From Arthrobacter humicola (GTDB lineage Bacteria; Actinomycetota; Actinomycetes; Actinomycetales; Micrococcaceae), in the NCBI RefSeq assembly GCF_022803015.1, contig NZ_JAFKON010000002.1:124001-188000 (forward strand): a stretch of DNA of 64,000 nucleotides, written 5' to 3'. The position numbers and the translations under genes are program-made. The notes under the pieces are model-generated. The model saw nothing but the letters and a program-made list of their open reading frames with translations, was not told the origin of the DNA and ran no database searches. Positions 41,220-49,564 of this stretch are shown piece after piece. The first letter of the stretch is position 1. Each line of letters opens with the position of its first letter.

Positions 41220-41642
41220 ATGGCTGAAAACATAACGCAGGCAACCGGCGCGTCGGTTCAGGAGTTCCTGGCCGCCGTCGAGCATCCGGTCCGGCGCGCC
41301 GACGGATTCCGCCTGCTGGCGCTGATGTCCGAAATAACGGGCGAACCGGCGCAAATGTGGGGTCCGACGATTGTGGGCTTCGGCCGCTACCACTACAAAT
41401 ACGCGAGCGGCAGGGAGGGAGATGCCGCGGAGGTCGGCTTCTCGCCCAGGAACTCCAGCCTGTCGCTCTACGGCCTGACCTATGGGCCGGAGGCCGCCGA
41501 ACTCCTCGGCCGGCTGGGCAGGCACAAGCTCGGCACCGGCTGCCTGTACGTCAACAAGCTCGACGACGTCGACGAGGCCGTGCTCACCGAACTGGTCCGG
41601 CTCGGCTACTGGCATGTCACCACGGCGCTGCGCCACGACTAA
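41220..41642 (+). CDS. DUF1801-family protein
   Basis: A 140-residue protein with the DUF1801 pattern: ASVQEFLAAVEHPVRRADGFRLLALM, GEPAQMWGPTIVGFGRYHYKYASGREGD and FSPRNSSLSLYGL, then the C-terminal YVNKLDDVDEAVLTELV. The ATG at 41220 is preferred over an upstream frame extension. The family is widespread without a known reaction. The gene is followed by a repeat-like sequence and a strong terminator. Confidence 0.85.
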   Translation: MAENITQATGASVQEFLAAVEHPVRRADGFRLLALMSEITGEPAQMWGPTIVGFGRYHYKYASGREGDAAEVGFSPRNSSLSLYGLTYGPEAAELLGRLGRHKLGTGCLYVNKLDDVDEAVLTELVRLGYWHVTTALRHD

Positions 41643-41664
41643 GGGGATCCGCCCCGCCAAAGCA

Positions 41665-41689
41665 ACGCGGGGTCACCTGCGGCCCATGA
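41665..41689 (+). repeat. dispersed repeat copy 1 (GCGGGGTCAC type)
   Basis: ACGCGGGGTCACCTGCGGCC begins a 25-base stretch that matches, with five or six differences, the left arm of the inverted repeat at 56473-56497. It is intergenic. Dispersal is inferred from two copies only. Confidence 0.45.
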
Positions 41690-41717
41690 CGCCGTCCAAC
41701 ATGGACCGGGTTAAAGC

Positions 41718-41768
41718 GGAAGGCCCCCGCCTTCGGTCCTCAGAGAGGTCCGGAGGCGGGGGCCTTCC
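41718..41768. terminator. bidirectional terminator between the DUF1801 gene and rplI
   Basis: Arms 41718-41736 and 41750-41768 (starting GGAAGGCCCCCGCC) pair over 19 bp with one mismatch and a 13-base loop. It lies between convergent genes and closes the rplI operon. Confidence 0.8.
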
Positions 41769-41796
41769 AGCAGTTCAGGACTGCAGCCGGTGAGGG

Positions 41797-42249
41797 CTAC
41801 TTGCCTGCGACTACGTCGAGTTCGATCACAGCGGAAACGTCGTCGTGCAGACGGACGTTTGCCTGGTAGGAACCGGTCGACTTGATGTGTGCCGGCAGTT
41901 CAACCTTGCGCTTGTCGATGCGGCCCAGGCCTGCGGCCTCAACAGCGTCGGCCACGTCGCCCTGCTTGACGGTGCCGAACAGGCGTCCGGTTGCGCCAGC
42001 CTTGACGACCAGCTTGACCGGCTTGGCGGAGAGTGCAGCAGCCTGCTTCTGAGCATCTTCCAGGGAAGCGTGCTCGCGGGCAACGCGGGCAGCCTTGATG
42101 GACTCAACCTGCTTCTCGCCACCCTTGGACCAGGTCAGGGCGAAGTTGCGGGGCAGCAGGTAGTTACGTGCGTAACCGTCCTTGACCTCGACAACGTCGC
42201 CAGCAGCACCGAGACCGGTTACTTCGTGGGTCAGAATGAGCTTTGCCAT
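41797..42249 (-). CDS. rplI: 50S ribosomal protein L9
   Basis: A 150-residue L9. The N-terminal RNA-binding domain opens [32 protein letters not shown], a long helix follows, and the C-terminal domain contains [16 protein letters not shown] and [16 protein letters not shown]. It binds 23S rRNA near the L1 stalk. It is the last gene of rpsF-ssb-rpsR-rplI, 17 bp after rpsR. Confidence 0.97.
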   Translation of the reverse strand: MAKLILTHEVTGLGAAGDVVEVKDGYARNYLLPRNFALTWSKGGEKQVESIKAARVAREHASLEDAQKQAAALSAKPVKLVVKAGATGRLFGTVKQGDVADAVEAAGLGRIDKRKVELPAHIKSTGSYQANVRLHDDVSAVIELDVVAGK

Positions 42250-42266
42250 TTTAGTTAATCCCTTCC

Positions 42267-42506
42267 TTAGCCGCGGCCAGCGCCGGAGTAAGGCAGCAGA
42301 GCAACTTCGCGGGCGTTCTTGATTGCCTGGGCGATCTTGCGCTGTTCCTGCACCGTGACGCCAGTGACGCGACGGGCGCGGATCTTTCCGCGGTCGGAGA
42401 TGAACTTGCGCAGCAATGCTACGTCCTTGTAGTCGATGACAGTGATGTCAGCGGCCTTCAAGGGGTTGGACTTTGGTTTGGGCTTACGGAGTTCAGCCTT
42501 AGCCAT
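42267..42506 (-). CDS. rpsR: 30S ribosomal protein S18
   Basis: A 79-residue S18 with [20 protein letters not shown] and [29 protein letters not shown]. The ATG at 42506 follows AGGAGCTCC; the frame is open further upstream but only across the spacer from ssb. It binds 16S rRNA as a heterodimer with S6, and with S6 it is expected to regulate the operon leader (43580-43622). Confidence 0.97.
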   Translation of the reverse strand: MAKAELRKPKPKSNPLKAADITVIDYKDVALLRKFISDRGKIRARRVTGVTVQEQRKIAQAIKNAREVALLPYSGAGRG

Positions 42507-42631
42507 CGTGGAGCTCCTATTCGATGGAGCCCGTGGATATTGATCCACGGGATGGTGGTGATCCGGCGCAGTCTGCACCAGGCCGCCTTGCGGCGGCCAG
42601 TCGGTTTTCGTTGCCGGACCTTAGATGTTGT

Positions 42632-43207
42632 TTAGAAGGGAGGTTCGGAATCCGGGCCGTTGCCCCAGCCGCCGCCCGCATTGCTGACCCCGGGCGTGGC
42701 CCACGGGTCTTCCTGCGCGGCGGGCTGGTTGCCGCCCCAGGTCCCACCGGTGTTGCCACCCTGGTTTGCACCGTGGCCGCCACCGAATCCACCGCCGCTG
42801 TTGCCGCCGCCGAAGCCACCCTGACCACCCTGACCGCCGGAGCGCTGGGTGCGGTTGACCTTGGCGTTGGCGTAGCGCAGGCTCGGGCCGATTTCGTCGA
42901 CCTCAAGCTCGATAACGGTGCGCTTCTCGCCTTCTTTTGTTTCGTAGGAACGGCTCTTCAAGCGGCCGGAGACGATTACGCGCATGCCCTTGGTCAGGGA
43001 CTCGGCGACGTTTTCGGCTGCTTCGCGCCAGACCGACGCGCGGAGGAACAGGGTTTCCCCGTCCTTCCACTCATTGGACTGCCGGTCGAAGGTGCGGGGA
43101 GTAGAAGCGATGGTGAAATTCGCTACGGCCGAACCGGACGGTGTGAACCTGAGTTCGGGGTCATTGGTGAGGTTACCGATAACCGTGATAGTGGTTTCGC
43201 CTGCCAT
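42632..43207 (-). CDS. ssb: single-stranded DNA-binding protein
   Basis: A 191-residue SSB. The OB-fold (residues 1-112) opens [30 protein letters not shown] and includes [32 protein letters not shown] glycine-rich linker with GGGFGG repeats follows, and the chain ends in the acidic partner-binding tip DSEPPF. It protects single-stranded DNA and recruits repair and replication proteins. It lies between rpsF and rpsR. Confidence 0.97.
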   Translation of the reverse strand: MAGETTITVIGNLTNDPELRFTPSGSAVANFTIASTPRTFDRQSNEWKDGETLFLRASVWREAAENVAESLTKGMRVIVSGRLKSRSYETKEGEKRTVIELEVDEIGPSLRYANAKVNRTQRSGGQGGQGGFGGGNSGGGFGGGHGANQGGNTGGTWGGNQPAAQEDPWATPGVSNAGGGWGNGPDSEPPF

Positions 43208-43262
43208 CTACTGCCTCCTTGTGCGTTCCTGCGGGGATAAAGATTGAAGGTTGGCTGCTGAA

Positions 43263-43568
43263 TTACTCAGCAACAACTTTCTGCTCTTCGGGGCGGGTGA
43301 TCTTGGTGCGCATGATGGTCTCGTTGAGACTCAGCTGGCGGTCAAGTTCCTTGGCGGTAGCCGGCTCGGCGGTGAAGTTCACCACGGCGTAGATACCTTC
43401 GGACTTCTTCTGGATTTCGTAAGCCAGGCGACGACGGCCCCAGATGTCAACCTTTTCGATGGTTCCACCATCGTTGGTGATGACGTTCAGGAACTTCTGA
43501 AGCGACGGCTCAACGGCACGCTCTTCGACCTCGGGGTCGATGATTACCATCAATTCGTAAGGACGCAT
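43263..43568 (-). CDS. rpsF: 30S ribosomal protein S6
   Basis: A 101-residue S6 with [49 protein letters not shown] and the C-terminal [11 protein letters not shown]. The ATG at 43568 is eleven bases from the AGGAGG site, which is itself in the leader hairpin; a GTG four codons upstream lies within the ribosome-binding site and is unlikely. It is the first gene of the four-gene operon. Confidence 0.97.
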   Translation of the reverse strand: MRPYELMVIIDPEVEERAVEPSLQKFLNVITNDGGTIEKVDIWGRRRLAYEIQKKSEGIYAVVNFTAEPATAKELDRQLSLNETIMRTKITRPEEQKVVAE

Positions 43569-43579
43569 ATGTGAACCCA

Positions 43580-43622
43580 CCTCCTTTGGGCTAAGCGGTT
43601 ACGGCATTTCCGTAACAGGAGG
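43580..43622 (-). promoter_or_regulatory. rpsF leader hairpin masking the ribosome-binding site (S6:S18-type)
   Basis: On the transcript, CCUCCU (43622-43617) pairs with the AGGAGG Shine-Dalgarno (43585-43580). Between them a second perfect stem, GTTACGG/CCGTAAC (43616-43610 with 43604-43598), carries a 5-base loop, and CCG follows at the stem junction. A CCG in this position is typical of the S6:S18 mRNA motif. Autoregulation is therefore likely by known biology. Confidence 0.7.
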
Positions 43623-43774
43623 TTCATTTGCGGTGTCATGCAATGCCCGGCCGCCGGAACGGAGGCAGGGCGCAGCACAGACTTCAATAGCTTAGTGCAT
43701 GCGGGCCGGAATCCGCGATTCCGTGCCTCCACCGTACGGCCCCGCGGCCTGGCCGGGAAGAGCGCCGGCCGCCA

Positions 43775-43783
43775 TGTGGATAA
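43775..43783 (-). other. exact DnaA box
   Basis: TGTGGATAA (TTATCCACA on the minus strand) lies in the spacer between rpsF and the DUF1345 gene, about 5 kb from the cluster upstream of dnaB. Confidence 0.5.
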
Positions 43784-43839
43784 CCGCCACACGGCCAGCG
43801 GTCAGTCGGGGGGCGCATCGGCTGTGCCATGATCTGAAA

Positions 43840-44523
43840 ATGCACACCAACCCCTCGTCAGCCGTGCCGCCGCCGCTCCGCCGCAGCCGTCTCCGCTTCG
43901 CCGCCATGGTGCTGTTGGGGCTGCTCGCCGCCGGGGCGGCCGGAATGTCAGGGCACTGGGTGCAGGCTCCCACGATTGGCTGGTGCGCCGCCGCCTTGAC
44001 CTACGTCGTCTGGGTCTGGCTGGTTATCGGCCGCCTCGACCCTGCGGACACCCGGTTGCACGCCACAACGGAAGACCCGGCCCGGAGCACGACGGACCTG
44101 CTTATCCTGGCCGCCAACGCCGCCAGCCTGGCGGCGGCGGGAGCGGTCATCGTGGATTCGCACAACAACACTGACACCCTCTCCAGGATTGCCGGCGGGC
44201 TGCTCGCGGTAGTCTCGGTGGCGCTGTCCTGGACCCTGGTCCAGACGCTGTTCACACTGCGGTACGCGGAGCTGTACTACGGCACGGGCACGAGGGCAGG
44301 CTCCCGGGTGGGCGGCATCGACTTCAACCAGAGCAGCCCGCCGCAGTACACAGATTTCGCCTACTTAGCCACAAGTCTGGGCATGACATACCAGGTATCG
44401 GACACCGCGCTGCAGAACCATGGCATCCGGGCCGAGGCCCTCAAGCACAGCCTGCTCTCGTACCTCTTTGGGACCATCATTCTGGCAACCACCATCAACC
44501 TCGTAGTCGGCGTCGCCGCGTAG
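43840..44523 (+). CDS. DUF1345-family membrane protein
   Basis: A 227-residue integral membrane protein with about five helices (FAAMVLLGLLAAGAAGMSGH, WCAAALTYVVWVWLVIGRLD, LLILAANAASLAAAGAVIV, IAGGLLAVVSVALSWTLVQTLFTL, LLSYLFGTIILATTINLVVG). The stretch SWTLVQTLFTLRYAELYY and YTDFAYLATSLGMTYQVSDT identify DUF1345. The start at 43840 is the ATG closest to the hydrophobic segment. Function unknown. Confidence 0.87.
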   Translation: MHTNPSSAVPPPLRRSRLRFAAMVLLGLLAAGAAGMSGHWVQAPTIGWCAAALTYVVWVWLVIGRLDPADTRLHATTEDPARSTTDLLILAANAASLAAAGAVIVDSHNNTDTLSRIAGGLLAVVSVALSWTLVQTLFTLRYAELYYGTGTRAGSRVGGIDFNQSSPPQYTDFAYLATSLGMTYQVSDTALQNHGIRAEALKHSLLSYLFGTIILATTINLVVGVAA

Positions 44524-44536
44524 GGCGCCGCAAGCG

Positions 44537-45850
44537 TCAGGCCGCCGTCCGGAAGAACGTCCGGGTCACCGCGGTCAGCCGGTGCGGGTCCTCGACGCCG
44601 CAGAGCTCGCGTGCCGAGTGCATCGACAGCAGGGCGACGCCGACGTCGACCGTCCGGATTCCCAGCCGGGTGGCGGTCAGCGGGCCGATCGTCGACCCGC
44701 ACGGCATCACGTTGTTGGAGACGAATTCCTGGTAAGGAATACCGGCGTCGGTGCACAGCCGGGCCCAGAGCGCGGCGCCGGCGGCGTCGGTGGCATAGCG
44801 CTGGTTGGCATTGATCTTCAGCAGCGGGCCACCGTTGAGGACCGGCCGGTTGGCGGGATCGTGCCGCTCGGGATAGTTCGGGTGCACGGCGTGGCCGGCG
44901 TCCGCGGAGACGCAGAACGACGCCGCGAAGGCCTGCCGCCGCTGGCTTGCAGAGGCGCCGAGTCCGTCCGAGATCCGCACGAGGACATCTTCGAGGATGG
45001 GTCCGCACGCCCCGGAGCGGGACGCCGAGCCGACTTCCTCGTGGTCGAAGGCGGCCAACACGGCAATCGGCGCACCGTCCGGCACGGGCGTGCCGGCGTG
45101 CGCCACCAGCGCCGTGAGCCCGGCGTGCGTCGCGGAGAGGTTGTCGAGCCGGCCGGAGGCGAAGAATTCGCCCCTGGCGCCGAACACCGCCGGGGCCTGG
45201 GTGTCTGCGATGACGACGTCGTACCCGCCGATCTGCGCCGGATCCACCTCGGCATCGGCAACGCGGTCCGCGAGGAGTCCGAGCAGGTCCTCGCCGGCTG
45301 GGTCGCCCAGGCCAAAGACCGGATTCATGTGCTGCTGCTTGTCCAGGGCCAGGCCCTCATTGACGGCCCGGTCCAGGTGGATGGCGAGCTGCGGGAAGCG
45401 CAGCAGCGGGCCGGTGGCCGTGAGGTGCTGCGTGCCGTCGCGCATGACGAGCCGGCCGGCGAGCTGGAGTTCGCGGTCCAGCCAGGAGTTCAGGAGGGGT
45501 CCGCCATAGACCTCGACGCCGGCCTGCAGCCAGCCGAACTTGCCGGTGGTGGGCTTCGGCTTGAGTTTGAAGGAGGGCGAGTCCGTGTGCGCGCCAAGGA
45601 TGTTGAAACCGGTGGTCGGTCCGGCGCCTGCCGGGACCACCCAGGCGATGAGGGCGCCGTCGCGGATCACGTAGAACTTGCCGGCGGCGGCCGCGGGCTC
45701 CGGCCAGGGCTGCAGTTCGTCCAGACCGGTGAAGCCCGCCGTGTCCAGCCGGCGCGCGGCCTCGTGGACGGCGTGGAAGCTCGACGGCGACGCGCTGACG
45801 TACGCGCCGAGGTCCTGGATGTGCTCTGCGGCAGTGCTCGGTGTGGGCAT
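44537..45850 (-). CDS. M18-family aminopeptidase
   Basis: A 437-residue M18 metallopeptidase. Metal-binding and catalytic parts are GAHTDSPSFKLKP (His and Asp), ASGRLDNLSATHAGL (Asp), AAFDHEEVGSASRSGA (Glu pair) and the C-terminal GVALLSMHSARELCGVED (His). It removes N-terminal acidic or neutral residues from peptides in the cytosol. It converges with the DUF1345 gene. The ATG at 45850 gives the normal family start; the frame is open upstream but without a usable ribosome-binding site. Confidence 0.93.
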   Translation of the reverse strand: MPTPSTAAEHIQDLGAYVSASPSSFHAVHEAARRLDTAGFTGLDELQPWPEPAAAAGKFYVIRDGALIAWVVPAGAGPTTGFNILGAHTDSPSFKLKPKPTTGKFGWLQAGVEVYGGPLLNSWLDRELQLAGRLVMRDGTQHLTATGPLLRFPQLAIHLDRAVNEGLALDKQQHMNPVFGLGDPAGEDLLGLLADRVADAEVDPAQIGGYDVVIADTQAPAVFGARGEFFASGRLDNLSATHAGLTALVAHAGTPVPDGAPIAVLAAFDHEEVGSASRSGACGPILEDVLVRISDGLGASASQRRQAFAASFCVSADAGHAVHPNYPERHDPANRPVLNGGPLLKINANQRYATDAAGAALWARLCTDAGIPYQEFVSNNVMPCGSTIGPLTATRLGIRTVDVGVALLSMHSARELCGVEDPHRLTAVTRTFFRTAA

Positions 45851-45912
45851 GGCTCCGAGTCTAGCCCGGCCCGCACGGGCCCCGGGGGCCGGGGTGCCGG
45901 GCGACGCCGCGC

Positions 45913-46818
45913 CTAGACGGTGACGTTGAGACCGGCGGCGTAGCCCGCGGCCACCGAGCCGGTGATGGTGGCCAGCTGGTAGATGCCGCCGTCGTTGCCG
46001 AACACGTTGTCGGACTTCAGCGTGGTGCGGGGGAAGTTCTGCGCGCTGGATTCGTACCCGGCCGACGCGTAAACCTGCTTGCATGCGGCCTCGGTCAGCG
46101 CGATCTGTGACACCGCCAGGACCTGGCCGGCCGCCGTCGCATTGTTCATGGACTCGAACACTTCGAAGTGGATGTGCGGCCAGCGGCCGTTGTAGGCGCC
46201 GGGGTAGATGGTCTTGAACGTCACCTGGCCGTTCGCGTCGGCCTCCTGGACGCCGCGGAGGTAGTTCTCGTTCTGAAGCCCGGAATCGTACATGGAGTAT
46301 TTGCCCTCGCGGTCACAGTGCCAGGCGTACACCGCGGCACCGGCCAGCGGGGTGCAGCCGTTGGCGTTGTCCAGAAGGGTCAGCGTGACGGTCAGCGGTA
46401 CGCCCTCGGCTGTGCTGGTGGAGGTCCCGAAGCTGGAGGTGATGTCCTGACGGACCACGCCGGATGCCTCGAGGACGTTGGGTCCGTTGGAACCGTCACC
46501 GGGGTAGGGGCCGGCGGTTTCCTGCGGGATTTCGACCCCGCACTCGGCGATCGCCCGGGTCAGCGTCGGAGTGGCCGAGGCCGACGTCGCCGCGGCCGAG
46601 GGCGCAGCGGCTGTTGCCGCCGGGGTCCCGGCGGCCGACGTCGAACTGCTGCCGGTGCCGCTGGTGCCGCCCGGGCTGCAGGCCGCAAGGGCTGCGGCCG
46701 TTCCCGCGCCGAGGAACATGCCCAGCGATCGGCGGCTGACGAGGGTGGAGAGATCGAATTCCAGGCCGCGGTCGTGGTTGGGGTGCGGCTCGTGCGGGGG
46801 CTGCGGCATTTTTGTCAT
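45913..46818 (-). CDS. exported intradiol ring-cleavage dioxygenase, Tat/lipoprotein type
   Basis: A 301-residue protein. SRRSLGMFLGAGTAAALAAC (residues 28-47) combines a twin-arginine motif with a lipobox at Cys47. A serine/alanine-rich spacer leads to an intradiol dioxygenase domain with candidate Fe(III) ligands Tyr174 (EGKYSMY), Tyr209 (GAYNGRW), His215 and His217 (PHIHF). Export through Tat as a folded metalloprotein fits an iron enzyme. Substrate is unknown; it is not one of the pca genes and stands alone. Close relatives are annotated as protocatechuate dioxygenase beta-like. Confidence 0.85.
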   Translation of the reverse strand: MTKMPQPPHEPHPNHDRGLEFDLSTLVSRRSLGMFLGAGTAAALAACSPGGTSGTGSSSTSAAGTPAATAAAPSAAATSASATPTLTRAIAECGVEIPQETAGPYPGDGSNGPNVLEASGVVRQDITSSFGTSTSTAEGVPLTVTLTLLDNANGCTPLAGAAVYAWHCDREGKYSMYDSGLQNENYLRGVQEADANGQVTFKTIYPGAYNGRWPHIHFEVFESMNNATAAGQVLAVSQIALTEAACKQVYASAGYESSAQNFPRTTLKSDNVFGNDGGIYQLATITGSVAAGYAAGLNVTV

Positions 46819-46880
46819 GACCCCATCGAACCCGGCAGCGCTATGGGCTGGCTAGTCCCTTCCTGTGACGCGGCTGTGCT

Positions 46881-47030
46881 CCGGCACGCAGGCACATGCC
46901 CTCCCCTCGGCCCGGGGACTGGGCATGTCCCCCCGGCACGCATGGATATGCCCTCCCCTCGCGCCGGGCAGTGGACATGATGGCGCTATGTCCAGTGGTG
47001 GGCGCAGGGGGAGGGCATGTCCGGCGGTGC
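46881..47030. repeat. cluster of ATGCCCTCCCC repeats in direct and inverted orientation
   Basis: CCGGCACGCA..ATGCCCTCCCCTCG occurs at 46881 and 46933 (52-bp spacing), each followed by a variable CCGGG and then CATGTCC or GGACATG. A third, inverted copy with GGGGGAGGGCATGTCCGG ends near 47024. Each unit can form a hairpin with GGGCATGTCC arms. The cluster fills the spacer between the dioxygenase and permease genes and encodes nothing. Confidence 0.65.
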
Positions 47031-47056
47031 GGGACCGCCGCGGGGGCTTTCCGGGG

Positions 47057-48517
47057 CTACGACACCGGGCGGGCGCCCACCGTGGCGTCTTCAGCGCCAG
47101 GCTCGGCGTCAACCGGGGTGGCGTCGGCAGGAGCCTCGCCGGCACCTGTTGCGGGAACAGCGGCCTTGGCACCGTTCCTGCGGTAGCGGATGACCCCGAT
47201 CCCCACGACGACGGCGGCGAGAGCCAGCGAGAGCAGCAGCGATTCCCGTGTGGATTCCAGGATCACCATGCCGATCAGCAGGGCCACGATGCTCACGATC
47301 GACACCCAGGTCAGGTACGGGAAGAGCCACATTTTCAGCTGGAGGTCCTTGGCGGCGGCGCCCATGCGGCGGCGCAGGATCAGCTGGGAGGTCGCGATGA
47401 CGAGCCACACGAACAGCGCGATGGCGCCGGAGGTGTTGACCAGGAACAGGAAGACCGTGTCCGGGGCGACGTAGTTCAGTCCGACGGTGACGAAGCCGAC
47501 CACGGTGGAGGCCAGTACCGCGGCAGCGGGCACGCCGCGCTTGGAAATCCGCATCCACGACTTGGGGGCGTCGCCGCGGCGGGACAGCGAGAACAGCATG
47601 CGGCTGGCGGTGTAGAGCCCGGAGTTCAGGCAGGAGAGCACCGAGGTCAGGACCACAATGTCCATGATGGTTCCGGCGCCGGGGATGCCGAACAGCTCAA
47701 TGACGGCGACGTAGGGGCTCTTGGCGACGGAAGCGGAGTTCCAGGGCAGCAGGGTGACCACAATGGCGATGGAGCCGATGTAGAACACGAGGATGCGCCA
47801 GACGGTGGACTTCACGGCCTTCTTGACCGCATCGACCGGGTTCTCGGATTCGCCGGCGGCGATGGTGGCAATTTCCGCGCCGAAGAACGAGAACACCACC
47901 ACGAGGATGCCGGCCAGGACGGCGCCGGGGCCGTTGGGCATGAACCCGCCGTTGCCGATCAGGTTGTCCAGGCCGGGCGCCGGAACGCCGGGGATGAGGC
48001 CCAGGATGGCGGCGACGCCGAAGAGCAGGAAGAGCACGATTGCCGCGACCTTGATGGAAGCGAACCAGAACTCGAATTCGCCGAACGACTTAACGGACCC
48101 GAGGTTGGTCAGCGTCAGCAGCACCATCAGGGCAAGCGCCCACACCCACTGGTCAATGCCGGGGACCCAGCGGTGCATGATCGCTGCCCCAGCCGTTGCC
48201 TCGATGCCGAGGACAATGATCCAGAACCATGCGTAGAGCCAGCCGATGCTGAACCCGGCCCAGCGGCCCAGGGCCTTGTCCGCGTAGGTGGAAAATGAGC
48301 CGGTTTCCGGGTTGGCCGCGGCCATCTCGCCCAGCATCCGCATGACGAGGATGACGACGAGTCCCGCCGCGGCATAGGCAACCAGGATGCCGGGGCCGGC
48401 CTGCTGGATCGCCGCACCCGAACCGACAAACAGTCCGGCGCCGATCACGCCGGCGATGGCAATCATGGACAGATGCCTGGGTTTCAGGGATTTTGAAAGC
48501 TGCTGGTCAGCGGGCAT
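47057..48517 (-). CDS. amino-acid permease (GABA/aromatic amino-acid APC type)
   Basis: A 486-residue, 12-helix APC permease. It has SMIAIAGVIGAGLFVGSGAAIQQAG (helix 1), MLGEMAAANPETGSFSTYADKALG, and FSFFGAEIATIAAGESENPVDAVKKA, the last typical of the GabP/AnsP group. It imports an amino acid with protons. The ATG at 48517 has GAAGGAC upstream; an earlier start would precede no ribosome-binding site. It stands alone between the dioxygenase and the response regulator. Confidence 0.9.
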   Translation of the reverse strand: MPADQQLSKSLKPRHLSMIAIAGVIGAGLFVGSGAAIQQAGPGILVAYAAAGLVVILVMRMLGEMAAANPETGSFSTYADKALGRWAGFSIGWLYAWFWIIVLGIEATAGAAIMHRWVPGIDQWVWALALMVLLTLTNLGSVKSFGEFEFWFASIKVAAIVLFLLFGVAAILGLIPGVPAPGLDNLIGNGGFMPNGPGAVLAGILVVVFSFFGAEIATIAAGESENPVDAVKKAVKSTVWRILVFYIGSIAIVVTLLPWNSASVAKSPYVAVIELFGIPGAGTIMDIVVLTSVLSCLNSGLYTASRMLFSLSRRGDAPKSWMRISKRGVPAAAVLASTVVGFVTVGLNYVAPDTVFLFLVNTSGAIALFVWLVIATSQLILRRRMGAAAKDLQLKMWLFPYLTWVSIVSIVALLIGMVILESTRESLLLSLALAAVVVGIGVIRYRRNGAKAAVPATGAGEAPADATPVDAEPGAEDATVGARPVS

Positions 48518-48802
48518 GGAAGCGCCGTCCTTCGTGGGGGGTTCAGGCCCGCTCGTTGCCGGCACGGAATCGAATCCATGCTGTGCGGCGGACCACAATG
48601 TCGTTTCACACTAGACCGCGCGGCGGACCGTCCGTCTTGTGCAGTCCCACAAATGACGGCGCGTCAGACCGGGCCATCACCCAACGCGAGGGCCACGGAG
48701 TCAACCAAAGTTGCCTCACGGGCAATTCGGCAATGTGCCTGAAACCACTGCTTCAGGTACTACCTGCCGGTAACCTGCCTTGCGGCGGCCGGGGGGCGGC
48801 CG

Positions 48803-49564
48803 TCAGTAGTCCGCGTTGCTGGGCACCACGAGGCCGGTCTCATATGCGTACACCACGGCCTGGACGCGGTCGCGGAGGTGGAGCTTGGTCAGGATCCGGC
48901 GCACATGCGTCTTGACGGTGGCCTCGGACAGGAAGTACCGGTGCGCGATTTCGGCGTTGGAGAGTCCCTCCGCCATCGCCCCGAGCATCTCGTTTTCGCG
49001 GGGTGTCAGGTCCTCCAGCAACGGATCCCGCGCCGGGCGTGCGGGGCTGCCGGCCTGCTGGCCGCCCTCGTCCGCCCCGGCGTGCTGGCCGGCGGCGCCG
49101 CCTGTCCCTGCAGGATCCATGCCGCCGGCACCACGGACATAGGTCTCCAGCAGCCGCTGCGTAACACGGGGTGCCACCACGGCGTCGCCGCTGGCCACCA
49201 CCCGCACCGCGCTGACCAGTTCTGCCGGCGCCACGTCCTTGAGCAGGAACGCAGAGGCCCCTGCCCGCAGTGCTGCAAAGGCGTATTCATCGAGGTCAAA
49301 GGTGGTCAGGATGATGATTTTGGCGTCGGAGCCCGAGGCGGCGATCGCCCGGGTGGCCTCGATCCCGTCCAGCACCGGCATCCGCACATCCATCAGGACG
49401 ACGTCGGGCGCGAGCTCCCAGACGTGGCGGACCGCTTCGGCGCCGTTGGACGCCTCGCCCACGATGCACAAATCGTCTTCACCCTCCAGGATGAGGCGGA
49501 AACCCATCCGTAGCAGCGGCTGGTCATCCACCAGCAGGACGCGTACCGGCGTGTTGTCGGACAT
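48803..49564 (-). CDS. NarL/LuxR-type response regulator
   Basis: A 253-residue regulator. The receiver domain has DD (13, 14), the phospho-acceptor Asp59 (VVLMDVRMP), Thr in [11 protein letters not shown] and Lys in [11 protein letters not shown]. The LuxR-type helix-turn-helix is [22 protein letters not shown] through [12 protein letters not shown] glycine/alanine-rich linker of about 35 residues (near 150-190) is longer than usual. The ATG at 49564 with AAGGGGGAA upstream overlaps the kinase gene by 41 bases. It completes a two-component pair with the gene at 49524-50903. Confidence 0.93.
   Translation of the reverse strand: MSDNTPVRVLLVDDQPLLRMGFRLILEGEDDLCIVGEASNGAEAVRHVWELAPDVVLMDVRMPVLDGIEATRAIAASGSDAKIIILTTFDLDEYAFAALRAGASAFLLKDVAPAELVSAVRVVASGDAVVAPRVTQRLLETYVRGAGGMDPAGTGGAAGQHAGADEGGQQAGSPARPARDPLLEDLTPRENEMLGAMAEGLSNAEIAHRYFLSEATVKTHVRRILTKLHLRDRVQAVVYAYETGLVVPSNADY

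Noticed and set aside
46881..47030. CRISPR array
   Set aside because: The units differ from each other, include an inverted copy, and lack regular unique spacers. No cas gene is present.
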